Of a stretch of DNA of 5,866 nucleotides, positions 1-5,307 are shown piece after piece. Each line of letters opens with the position of its first letter. Position 1 is the first letter of the stretch. Source of the stretch: Nitrospinota bacterium. Lineage in GTDB: Bacteria > Nitrospinota > Nitrospinia > UBA9942. A program made the position numbers and the translations under genes. Location: the NCBI GenBank assembly GCA_003489165.1, contig DNJG01000048.1, forward strand, positions 8,825 to 14,690, given 5' to 3'. Under the pieces are notes generated by a model. It had not been told where the DNA came from. It did no database searches and was given only the letters and a program-made list of their open reading frames with translations.

Positions 1-729
1 CTCCCCATTGTTGATACATGGTGGCAGACAGAGACAGGCGGGATTTTAATAACTCCACTTCCCAGAGCAATGACTTTAAAACCGGGATCAGCGTGCAAGC
101 CATTTCCCGGAGTTGTGCCGTCAATCTTAAAAGAAGATGGTTCACCGGCAGGAGTCAATGAAGGTGGATACCTTGTCATTGAAAAACCGTGGCCCGGAAT
201 AATCAGGGGGACATACGGAGACTCTGAAAATAAACATGTAAAGGAAATCTACTTCTCAAAATTCCCCGGTAAGTATCTGACAGGGGATGGTGCAAGGATT
301 GATGAAGATGGCGACTACTGGCTGATGGGAAGAATAGACGATGTGGTAAATGTATCAGGCCATAGGCTGGGAACTGCCGAGGTTGAATCTGCCCTTGTCA
401 GCCATGAGGCAGTTGCAGAGGCCGCAGTAGTAGGATTCCCACATGATATAAAGGGTGAGGGGATATATGCATATGTAACAACAAAGGAGGGTCAACGGCC
501 AACAGAAGAACTAAAAAAGATACTCATCGGTCATGTAAGGTCTATCATTGGTCCAATTGCAACACCTGATAAACTTCAATTTGCAGCAGGACTGCCAAAA
601 ACCCGAAGCGGCAAGATAATGAGGAGAATTCTTAGAAAGATAGCATGGGGTGATGTCCATGACCTCGGCGATACAAGCACACTCGCCGACCCATCGGTTG
701 TTGATGAACTCCTTAAGGGAAGACTCTAA
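1..729 (+). CDS. acs: Acetyl-CoA synthetase (AMP-forming), C-terminal part, 5' end outside window
   Basis: The enzyme activates acetate with ATP and CoA to acetyl-CoA, AMP and pyrophosphate in the cytoplasm. The frame is open from base 1, so 242 residues are visible. Family members are about 650 residues long, so this is roughly the last third. The first visible residues contain VDTWWQTETGG, the highly conserved core motif of acetyl-CoA synthetases that helps form the acetate/AMP site. The motif YLTGDGARIDEDGDYW follows, then the hinge region GRIDDVVNVSGHRLGTAEVE that starts the mobile C-terminal domain. Near the end is LPKTRSGKIMRRILRKIA, whose lysine (codon 613-615) is the catalytic residue that is reversibly acetylated in well-studied homologues. 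WWQTETG and the RSGKIMRR tail favour acetate-specific Acs over propionyl-CoA synthetase, though that alternative is not fully excluded. The gene ends at TAA 727-729, just before a terminator, and converges on the kinase gene. No frameshift is seen. Confidence 0.96.
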   Translation, partial: LPIVDTWWQTETGGILITPLPRAMTLKPGSACKPFPGVVPSILKEDGSPAGVNEGGYLVIEKPWPGIIRGTYGDSENKHVKEIYFSKFPGKYLTGDGARIDEDGDYWLMGRIDDVVNVSGHRLGTAEVESALVSHEAVAEAAVVGFPHDIKGEGIYAYVTTKEGQRPTEELKKILIGHVRSIIGPIATPDKLQFAAGLPKTRSGKIMRRILRKIAWGDVHDLGDTSTLADPSVVDELLKGRL

Positions 730-734
730 GGAAC

Positions 735-754
735 AAAAACCTAATTTTCTTAGG
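735..754 (-). terminator. Weak possible terminator for the kinase gene
   Basis: Read on the minus strand, CCTAA (754-750) and TTAGG (744-740) form a 5-bp stem with a GAAAA loop, followed by five T (739-735). The stem is short and A/T-rich, so this is a tentative call. It is the only minus-strand hairpin with a T run downstream of the kinase stop codon at 863. Confidence 0.25.
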
Positions 755-762
755 AAATCAGA

Positions 763-805
763 AATATCTGCCTGTGCCGAAGGCAGACAGGCAGGAATAT
801 TTTTT
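763..805 (+). terminator. Intrinsic terminator of acs, built from a palindromic repeat
   Basis: The hairpin pairs CTGCCTGT (768-775) with ACAGGCAG (787-794). Inside it GCC (776-778) pairs with GGC (782-784) around a GAA loop, with AG 785-786 bulged. Outside it AATAT (763-767) can pair with ATATT (797-801). Six T follow at 800-805, 34 bp past the acs stop codon. This is a good Rho-independent terminator for the plus strand. On the minus strand no long T run follows, so it should act mainly on acs. Confidence 0.75.
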
Positions 806-862
806 CATGACTTCCTGAATTCCTTAGAGTTTTTATAATTTTCTATACATGAACATCTATCT

Positions 863-1915
863 TTAAATATTTGTCACTGGAAATTTGATTATAAAATCTG
901 TCCCTTTGCCCAATTGGCTATTTACCTCAATTACTGCATTCAGATAGTCAAATATATTTTTTACTATAGAGAGCCCAAGTCCTGTTCCATAAGGCTTTGT
1001 AGTAAAGAATGGATTAAATATAGATTTTAGATTCTTTTTTTCAATACCACATCCTGTATCAGACACTTCTACCACCACCCTCTTTTCTATGTCATCTGTA
1101 TCCGGGTTCTCCTTTTCACGATATGTCTTTATACAGAGTATCCCTCCTTTATTCATTGCTTGTATGGAATTAAAATATATATTTAAAAATGCCTGTTTCA
1201 TCTTATCCTCATCCAGTAAAATAGTTGGCAGCTCATTGTCATAATACTTGTTAATAACTATCTCCTTCTCTTTAATATCACTCCTTACCATGAGAAGAGT
1301 ATTATCAAGAAGTGAATTAATATCTATCAACTTTAATTTCAACTTAAGGGGTTTTGCATAGCTTAAAAGGTCTTCAAGAATACCCTCCAGATGAAATACC
1401 TCTTTTAATGCAAGGTCAAAATGGTCCTTCGTATCTCCGGTAAAGGGGATTAGTCTGTTTAATATCTGAAGATTCATTTTTATTGAAGACAGGGGATTTC
1501 TTATCTCGTGGGCAATACCAATGGATAATTGCCCAAGGGCTGCAAGTCTCTCTGTATCAGCACTCCTCTCCCTAACCCTCTTATCTTCAGCCATATCCCT
1601 CACAACACCTATCGTCCCTACGATAGCACCATTATCATTCTTTAATGGGGAAGTACTGAGAGATGTATTTCTGATATTGCCATGACTATCTATAATCTCT
1701 ATTTCCTTCAAACCGCTCTTTTCAACTTCTATATCAATATTCTCTGCCTGTCTCACATTTAATATGCTGATTAAAGGCTTGCCAATAAGCTCATCCTTGC
1801 TATATCCCCACACACTAATTTTATTATTTAAATAGATAAACCTCCCCTCAGTATCTACTACCCAGATTATATCGTTGGCATCGTCAATAAGTTTCTTATA
1901 GAAATCTAAAATCAT
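863..1915 (-). CDS. Soluble PAS-domain sensor histidine kinase (NtrB/AtoS/ZraS-like core)
   Basis: The 350-residue protein has a single N-terminal PAS domain (about residues 4-115; WVVDTEGRFIYLNN and GYSKDELIGKP are typical). A dimerisation/phosphoacceptor domain follows, with the H-box GIAHEIRNPLSSIKMNL and the phosphorylated His at residue 136. The ATPase domain has the N-box LNIYFNSIQAM (Asn249), G1 box DTGCGI (286-291), F-box FNPFFTTK and G2 box GTGLGLSIV (311-318). All catalytic boxes are intact, so autophosphorylation should work. No signal peptide or membrane segment is seen, so the sensor should be cytoplasmic, sensing a ligand or redox state through PAS; no heme or flavin ligand can be named from sequence. 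The ATG at 1915 lacks a clear Shine-Dalgarno sequence. No response regulator gene is in the window: acs converges from one side and the cytochrome operon ends at a terminator on the other. The H-box and C-terminal boxes resemble kinases paired with sigma-54 activators, which is family-level inference. Confidence 0.93.
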   Translation of the reverse strand: MILDFYKKLIDDANDIIWVVDTEGRFIYLNNKISVWGYSKDELIGKPLISILNVRQAENIDIEVEKSGLKEIEIIDSHGNIRNTSLSTSPLKNDNGAIVGTIGVVRDMAEDKRVRERSADTERLAALGQLSIGIAHEIRNPLSSIKMNLQILNRLIPFTGDTKDHFDLALKEVFHLEGILEDLLSYAKPLKLKLKLIDINSLLDNTLLMVRSDIKEKEIVINKYYDNELPTILLDEDKMKQAFLNIYFNSIQAMNKGGILCIKTYREKENPDTDDIEKRVVVEVSDTGCGIEKKNLKSIFNPFFTTKPYGTGLGLSIVKNIFDYLNAVIEVNSQLGKGTDFIIKFPVTNI

Positions 1916-1933
1916 GGTTACATTTTATCATGT

Positions 1934-1977
1934 TTTTGGGTTGGTTATATGGAGATTTTGGGTTGAAAGATTGGAGA
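1934..1977 (-). repeat. 22-bp imperfect direct repeat ahead of the kinase gene (possible operator)
   Basis: Two adjacent 22-bp units, 1934-1955 and 1956-1977, share TTTTGGGTTG at their left end and TGGAGA at their right end. The six middle bases differ at every position, giving 16 of 22 identical. Read toward the kinase gene the pattern is TCTCCA-N6-CAACCCAAAA, twice. The array ends 18 bp upstream of the kinase start. A spacing of about two helical turns and conserved edges around a variable centre suit a protein-binding site, but no regulator can be named. Confidence 0.5.
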
Positions 1978-1981
1978 TATT

Positions 1982-1987
1982 ATTATA
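1982..1987 (-). promoter_or_regulatory. Possible -10 box of the kinase promoter
   Basis: TATAAT lies on the minus strand, 66 bp upstream of the kinase ATG and just upstream of the 22-bp repeats, which would then overlap the transcription start and leader. No convincing -35 hexamer is found 16-18 bp upstream, where the previous terminator's T run sits. A promoter is expected here because that terminator separates the kinase from the cytochrome operon. The exact site is a guess in an AT-rich region. Confidence 0.25.
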
Positions 1988-2001
1988 TAGTTTTATCAAA
2001 T

Positions 2002-2033
2002 AAAAAAAGAGGGGTGGAAGCCACCCCTCTTTT
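2002..2033 (-). terminator. Strong intrinsic terminator closing the cytochrome operon
   Basis: A perfect stem pairs GAGGGGTGG (2009-2017) with CCACCCCTC (2021-2029) around a 3-nt loop and extends by four A-T pairs (2005-2008 with 2030-2033). On the minus strand it is followed by a run of seven T (2008-2002). It lies 22 bp past the stop codon of the small cytochrome gene. The four T at 2030-2033 would give only weak termination on the plus strand. Confidence 0.92.
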
Positions 2034-2055
2034 CAAATCATATTTTAAAAACTTT

Positions 2056-2406
2056 TTAGCAATTGCAGAGTTTATGAAGATGCTTTACCATTTCCTTGAT
2101 CTCATCATCTGTCAGGATGCTCTTGAACGGAGGCATGAAAGTTGATTTACTGACTGCTGCACCACCCTCTTTTATTGCAGTAAAGATGTTATCATCAGTA
2201 AGCTTCTTCATCTCTGTAGCGCTTGTGTGATCCCTTGGTGCTGTTGAAAGAGCGGCGGCATTGATACCCCCGCCATTCCCCTTTGAACCGTGGCACTGAA
2301 AGCAGTATAGCTTATAATTATCCTCTGCCTTTTCAGCAAGTGCAAGAGGTGTAATCATCAATCCTAAAAACATAACACTTAAACCAATTAAACTTACCTT
2401 TTTCAT
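2056..2406 (-). CDS. Small exported monoheme cytochrome c (class I)
   Basis: The 116-residue protein starts with a Sec signal peptide (MKKVSLIGLSVMFLGLMITPLALA, likely cut after residue 24), leaving a periplasmic carrier of about 90 residues. One heme c site, CFQCH (35-39), is followed by GSKGNGGG. The distal ligand is probably Met91 in STFMPPFKSILTDDEI, the usual arrangement of class I cytochromes of the cytochrome_CBB3/Cyt_c domain type. It most likely shuttles single electrons between the larger cytochromes encoded upstream and a terminal oxidase or other partner. A strong ribosome site, GGAGGTG (2420-2414), lies 7 bp before the ATG. It is the last gene of the run, 26 bp after the diheme cytochrome gene and just before the terminator. 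The protein ends in Cys-Asn-Cys (114-116), two cysteines not used for the heme, which is odd for this family. Confidence 0.93.
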   Translation of the reverse strand: MKKVSLIGLSVMFLGLMITPLALAEKAEDNYKLYCFQCHGSKGNGGGINAAALSTAPRDHTSATEMKKLTDDNIFTAIKEGGAAVSKSTFMPPFKSILTDDEIKEMVKHLHKLCNC

Positions 2407-2432
2407 TATCTTTCACCTCCAAAATCACTTTG

Positions 2433-3125
2433 TTATTTCATTGATGCAATAAGTTTCGCCAAAAGGATAAAATCCTCATCTGAAAGTTCACGCCTCGGCA
2501 TCCAGATTTTTGGGTCATATTTCTGAGGATTCTTTAAGAAATCAAATATCCAGTCAGGATTCAGCCTTTCACCTGCATTGTAAAGTGTCGGGCATGATGT
2601 CCCCCCTGAATCAGCCTTATCTCTGTGGCAGCCGCTGCATCCTTCTTTCTGTCCAAAAAGCACCTTTGCCTTTGCCTTTGAGAATTTATCATCAACTATA
2701 ACACCTGCCTTCATGGTCGGCTCTTTAAGTGTCATGAGATATTCGGTAACCTCATGTGCCTCTTTTTGTGAAAGGGCAGATGCACATGGCTTTACATCAC
2801 CAATCTCATCCTTTTTCTCGCCCATCTTAATATTATTCAAATATACTGTCCCTGCAGGCCTGAGCATTGTCGGCTTCTGGAGAAAACCTTCAAGCCATTC
2901 CTTTTTAAACTTACTCCCTGCATAAAATAAATCTGGTGCCTTTCTCTTTAATACATCTGCAATTGTCTTATCCGGCGGACCCTGCATCTTATGACAGCTT
3001 CCACACTTCTTTGATTCTACTAAAGCCTTTCCTTCTTTCTCATCAGCTGATACTGAATTAACAACGCCTGCTGAAAGAAACAGAGCAAACACAATCAAGC
3101 TTATTAATATTTTTAGTGACTTCAT
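2433..3125 (-). CDS. Exported diheme cytochrome c
   Basis: The 230-residue protein has a signal peptide (about 1-27, ending NSVSA) and two cytochrome c domains in tandem. Heme site 1 is CGSCH (41-45) and heme site 2 is CSGCH (163-167). Met199 in the segment IWMPRRELSDEDF is the likely distal ligand of the second heme. For the first domain several Met residues (87, 101) are possible and none stands out. The repeated pattern WLEGFLQKP (residues about 77-85) and WIFDFLKNP (182-190) shows that the two halves share one fold and probably arose by duplication. Two extra cysteines (114 and 178) might form a disulfide. The likely role is periplasmic electron transfer next to the membrane-anchored EB_dh cytochrome. 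A clear ribosome site GGGAGG (3140-3135) lies 9 bp before the ATG. The 82-bp gap upstream holds a heptamer array and an orphan ribosome site. Confidence 0.93.
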   Translation of the reverse strand: MKSLKILISLIVFALFLSAGVVNSVSADEKEGKALVESKKCGSCHKMQGPPDKTIADVLKRKAPDLFYAGSKFKKEWLEGFLQKPTMLRPAGTVYLNNIKMGEKKDEIGDVKPCASALSQKEAHEVTEYLMTLKEPTMKAGVIVDDKFSKAKAKVLFGQKEGCSGCHRDKADSGGTSCPTLYNAGERLNPDWIFDFLKNPQKYDPKIWMPRRELSDEDFILLAKLIASMK

Positions 3126-3150
3126 CTATTTAAACCTCCCTTTAATATCA

Positions 3151-3185
3151 TTGACTATTAACTAATGACTATTGACTAATGACTA
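3151..3185. repeat. Heptamer tandem array, unit TAGTCAW on the minus strand
   Basis: Five contiguous 7-nt units fill exactly 35 bp: TTGACTA, TTAACTA, ATGACTA, TTGACTA and ATGACTA on the plus strand. They differ at only two positions of the unit. The array lies between the EB_dh cytochrome gene and the diheme cytochrome gene, ahead of the latter's ribosome site. No protein coding or stable hairpin explains it. Confidence 0.85.
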
Positions 3186-3188
3186 ATT

Positions 3189-3199
3189 CATCACCTCCT
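3189..3199 (-). promoter_or_regulatory. Orphan Shine-Dalgarno sequence with an abortive ATG
   Basis: A near-perfect ribosome site AGGAGGTG (3199-3192) lies just past the stop codon of the EB_dh cytochrome gene. It is followed at once by ATG AAT TAG (3191-3183), which encodes two residues only. The TAG begins the heptamer array, and the diheme cytochrome gene has its own ribosome site about 55 bp further on. It could be a relic of the original gene start region, displaced by the repeat, or a site for a minimal ORF. I infer no function. Confidence 0.5.
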
Positions 3200-3207
3200 G
3201 TTCTTAC

Positions 3208-4740
3208 TTATTTTTCATAATCCTTTCTCATGCCCCTTGCAAACCATAATTGTCCTGCTACAAGGACTATTATAGCAGCGGCAGGATATGTATAGACCTT
3301 ACTCCCTGCCTTTGGCTCTAACAATACCCAGTACCATGTGGTCATGGTATGTTTGGAACCCTTTTCTCCATTTGAACCATCCCAGTTTGCAAATCCTATT
3401 GGTATAAATTTACCTGCCTCAAACTGAAGCTCATCCTTTGCATTTGCAGTTGTAAGACTTCTCTTTAATATTACCCTCCATACACCTGTCTTATACTCTC
3501 CTTTTCCTTTCACATCTGTCTTAGCTGCATCTCTTGCCTTCCCCGACCCAAGACCGGTTGAATCAATAACCTTTACTCCCGCCGCATTTCCACTGCTCCA
3601 ATACCACTGATTTACACCCATCTCTTTATCACCATGGCCAAAATATGGTTTCTGCATTGCATCAGGGATTGAAGTGGGTAACTGAATAGCAACTGCATCT
3701 TCAAAAACTTCACCTTCTGACAGTTTTTCTGCATCTGCATCTCCGGGAATACTCTTTGTCCTGTCATCCCATTCTAAAAGGAATGCTATCTCCTTATCAT
3801 TAAATAATGCCCTGACAGTAATACCATCATTGGTCGGCTTGAAAAATCTTTCCTTTGCAATAATCTGTGGGACCATTTGATATGCCGTTGGCGGGGCATT
3901 ATTCCATTCAGGGGCGTTTGTATCTTCAGGCAGATTTCCCTCTAAATATTTCGCCTTTACAACAATCTCACCCTCTTTAATCTTCTTTGTATCGTCAGCA
4001 ATGGACTTTACATAGTTCACCACATGCCACCGTTCTTCATCAGTCAACTTGGTCTCACTCTTCGGGTCAGCAAATGCCGGCATTGGTGTCCCGGGGATAC
4101 CGACTGATACCCTTGTGAATATATCCTTTGGCTCACTCCCTGCCCTGAAAGTCCATGGCTTTGTCAGATTTCTGGGCCAAACCCTGAAACCCCAGTCATC
4201 CTTAAGTTTTTTTACCGCATCCCCTTTTCCATTTTCACCATGACACTCAAAGCACTTTGCCTTTTTAAAAGCCTCTTTTCCTTTACTAATACTATCTTCC
4301 GAAGAAGAGACCTCACTGCCAAAACTTACCTGTCCTGATGCCTTCTCACTCTCAAAGATATCTGTTAAACTCTTTATATAGGCAACCAAATCCCATCTCT
4401 CTTTTTCAGATAGGACATCTTTCCATGCAGGCATAGCTGTTCCTAACATAGAGCCGGGCATTCCATCACTTATCATTCTGAATATATCTTCATCACTTGC
4501 CACCTGACCGACAGGAGAGCTTTTATATTTATAGACTCCAAGTGTAAAATCTCTTGGTGGAGGTGAAAGAAACTCGGCGGCAGGACCATTTCCTTCCCCC
4601 TTCTCACCATGGCACCACCAGCACTTCTTATCATAAATCTTTCTCCCGGCTTCTTTATCTCCCTGAGCGGCAAATAGAGATGATGAAATAAAAAATACAA
4701 TTAAAAAAGACAATAAAAAAAATCTAATCTTTCCCATCAT
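3208..4740 (-). CDS. Membrane-anchored diheme cytochrome c fused to an ethylbenzene-dehydrogenase-type heme domain
   Basis: The 510-residue protein has a signal peptide (about 1-25) and two cytochrome c domains. The first has CWWCH (40-44) and a probable Met ligand 103 (AMPAWKDVLS); the second has CFECH (163-167) and probable Met220 (TPMPAFAD). From about residue 255 to 475 follows a beta-rich domain like EB_dh. This is the fold of heme-b gamma subunits of ethylbenzene dehydrogenase, dimethylsulfide dehydrogenase and selenate/chlorate reductases, and of NxrC-like proteins. Recognisable parts are APEWNNAPP, FEDAVAIQLP, VNQWYW, WRVILKRSL and IPIGFANWDGSNGE. A transmembrane helix (about 484-500) with the basic tail ARGMRKDYEK anchors it with its bulk in the periplasm. 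It probably passes electrons between a periplasmic molybdoenzyme and the small cytochromes encoded downstream, which is inference because no catalytic subunit is in view. Where a Met heme-b ligand is expected, the motif reads YFGHGD (367-371), with His369. Two ATGs (4740 and 4737) are possible starts; the second is better spaced from AGGGGG and gives 509 residues. Confidence 0.87.
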   Translation of the reverse strand: MMGKIRFFLLSFLIVFFISSSLFAAQGDKEAGRKIYDKKCWWCHGEKGEGNGPAAEFLSPPPRDFTLGVYKYKSSPVGQVASDEDIFRMISDGMPGSMLGTAMPAWKDVLSEKERWDLVAYIKSLTDIFESEKASGQVSFGSEVSSSEDSISKGKEAFKKAKCFECHGENGKGDAVKKLKDDWGFRVWPRNLTKPWTFRAGSEPKDIFTRVSVGIPGTPMPAFADPKSETKLTDEERWHVVNYVKSIADDTKKIKEGEIVVKAKYLEGNLPEDTNAPEWNNAPPTAYQMVPQIIAKERFFKPTNDGITVRALFNDKEIAFLLEWDDRTKSIPGDADAEKLSEGEVFEDAVAIQLPTSIPDAMQKPYFGHGDKEMGVNQWYWSSGNAAGVKVIDSTGLGSGKARDAAKTDVKGKGEYKTGVWRVILKRSLTTANAKDELQFEAGKFIPIGFANWDGSNGEKGSKHTMTTWYWVLLEPKAGSKVYTYPAAAIIVLVAGQLWFARGMRKDYEK

Positions 4741-4742
4741 TA

Positions 4743-4748
4743 CCCCCT
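4743..4748 (-). promoter_or_regulatory. Ribosome site that favours the second ATG of the EB_dh cytochrome
   Basis: AGGGGG on the minus strand lies 2 nt before the first ATG (4740-4738) and 5 nt before the second (4737-4735). A spacing of 5 nt is closer to normal, so translation probably starts at 4737 and loses one Met. The site itself is a weaker match to the usual GGAGG than those of its neighbours. Confidence 0.45.
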
Positions 4749-4756
4749 TTTATTAA

Positions 4757-4784
4757 TTATTAGCTTTCAGCATTAAGCCTTCAG
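4757..4784. repeat. Degenerate heptamer array, unit GGCTGAA-like on the minus strand
   Basis: Four 7-nt steps can be read on the plus strand as TTATTAG, CTTTCAG, CATTAAG and CCTTCAG, each ending in AG, followed by CCTTTTT. On the minus strand the theme is NGCTGAA. It occupies most of the 58-bp gap between a CBS gene and the EB_dh cytochrome gene. Its unit is unrelated to the TAGTCAW array, but the period is the same. Confidence 0.6.
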
Positions 4785-4798
4785 CCTTTTTAAAATTT

Positions 4799-5215
4799 TC
4801 ACCACCAAATCTGAGGTGCACCCTCAATCTCTGTAACCCCTTTCAAAATATCCCTCCTTGACACAATACCAACTAATTTTCCACTATTATCAACAACCAT
4901 AACCCTGATAATGTTTTTCGTTTCCAGTATATTAGTTATATCGCTTACAGGGGTGTCCTCATTAATGGTAATTGGATTTTTAGTCATAATATCTTCAGTA
5001 GTAATATTTTTAATATCTTTCCCCTGTTTTACTGCCCTGATAATATCAAACTCCGTTACAATCCCCATAACCTTCTTATCCTTATCTACAACCGGGATAC
5101 CACTCACCTCTCCGCTTATCATTGCCAGTGCAATATCAGATACCTTTGACTTCGGAGTTGCAGTGATGAAATTACTCTTTGTCATTATCCCTACAGCCTT
5201 CTTAAATAATTCCAT
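4799..5215 (-). CDS. CBS-pair protein, paralogue A
   Basis: The 138-residue protein consists only of two CBS domains (about residues 8-62 and 74-128), each opening with IMTK. Two CBS domains pack into a Bateman module, which in characterised proteins binds AMP, ATP, SAM or similar ligands. Both domains have the nucleotide-type motif [ST]-x-x-D: GIVTEFD (Thr54, Asp57) and GIVSRRD (Ser119, Asp122). No signal peptide, membrane segment or attached enzyme domain is present, so it is a free cytoplasmic regulator or sensor whose target is not visible. It shares 102 of 138 residues (74%) with the neighbouring CBS gene, ungapped, including the tail GAPQIW. Start: ATG at 5215, 6 bp after a strong AAGGAGGG (5229-5222). 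It lies between cytochrome genes in the same direction and may sense energy state for that respiratory operon, which is inference only. Confidence 0.9.
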   Translation of the reverse strand: MELFKKAVGIMTKSNFITATPKSKVSDIALAMISGEVSGIPVVDKDKKVMGIVTEFDIIRAVKQGKDIKNITTEDIMTKNPITINEDTPVSDITNILETKNIIRVMVVDNSGKLVGIVSRRDILKGVTEIEGAPQIWW

Positions 5216-5231
5216 TTTAATCCCTCCTTCT

Positions 5232-5305
5232 AAAAAGTAGGCAGTAAGGAGTAAGCATTAAGCAGTTTTTCTACTGCCTACTGTTTACTGCCTACTGCTT
5301 ACTAA
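5232..5305 (-). repeat. Inverted heptamer arrays forming a terminator- or attenuator-like hairpin
   Basis: On the plus strand four units (TAGGCAG, TAAGGAG, TAAGCAT, TAAGCAG; 5238-5265) are followed by five T (5266-5270). Five units of the reverse-complement type then follow (CTACTGC, CTACTGT, TTACTGC, CTACTGC, TTACTAA; 5271-5305). AGTAGGCAGTAA (5236-5247) can pair over 12 bp with 5285-5296, or its first 11 bp with 5272-5282, so alternative stems compete. On the minus strand the outer stem is followed by a T run (5236-5232), then by the ribosome site of CBS paralogue A. It could reduce read-through from one CBS gene to the next. Confidence 0.7.
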
Positions 5306-5307
5306 TG

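Noticed and set aside
650..838. 62-codon plus-strand open frame over the acs end and terminator
   Set aside because: It overlaps acs in another frame and runs through the terminator hairpin; no family resemblance.
730..862. Insertion sequence remnant around the acs-kinase junction
   Set aside because: There is a palindrome but no transposase fragment or target duplication; intrinsic terminator and small palindromic repeat suffice.
1930..2145. 71-codon plus-strand open frame
   Set aside because: It crosses the operon terminator hairpin and the 3' end of the small cytochrome gene; no ribosome site or recognisable protein.
3151..3185. CRISPR or phage attachment site reading of the repeat arrays
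   Set aside because: The units are 7 nt with no spacers, no cas genes, no integrase and no tRNA are nearby; simple tandem heptamers explain them.
4473..4700. 75-codon minus-strand open frame inside the EB_dh cytochrome gene
   Set aside because: Same strand, different frame of a gene with clear heme sites and signal peptide; no independent support.
4911..5240. 109-codon plus-strand open frame with a hydrophobic translation
   Set aside because: It lies antisense to a clear CBS-pair gene; its hydrophobicity follows from the complement of the CBS codons.
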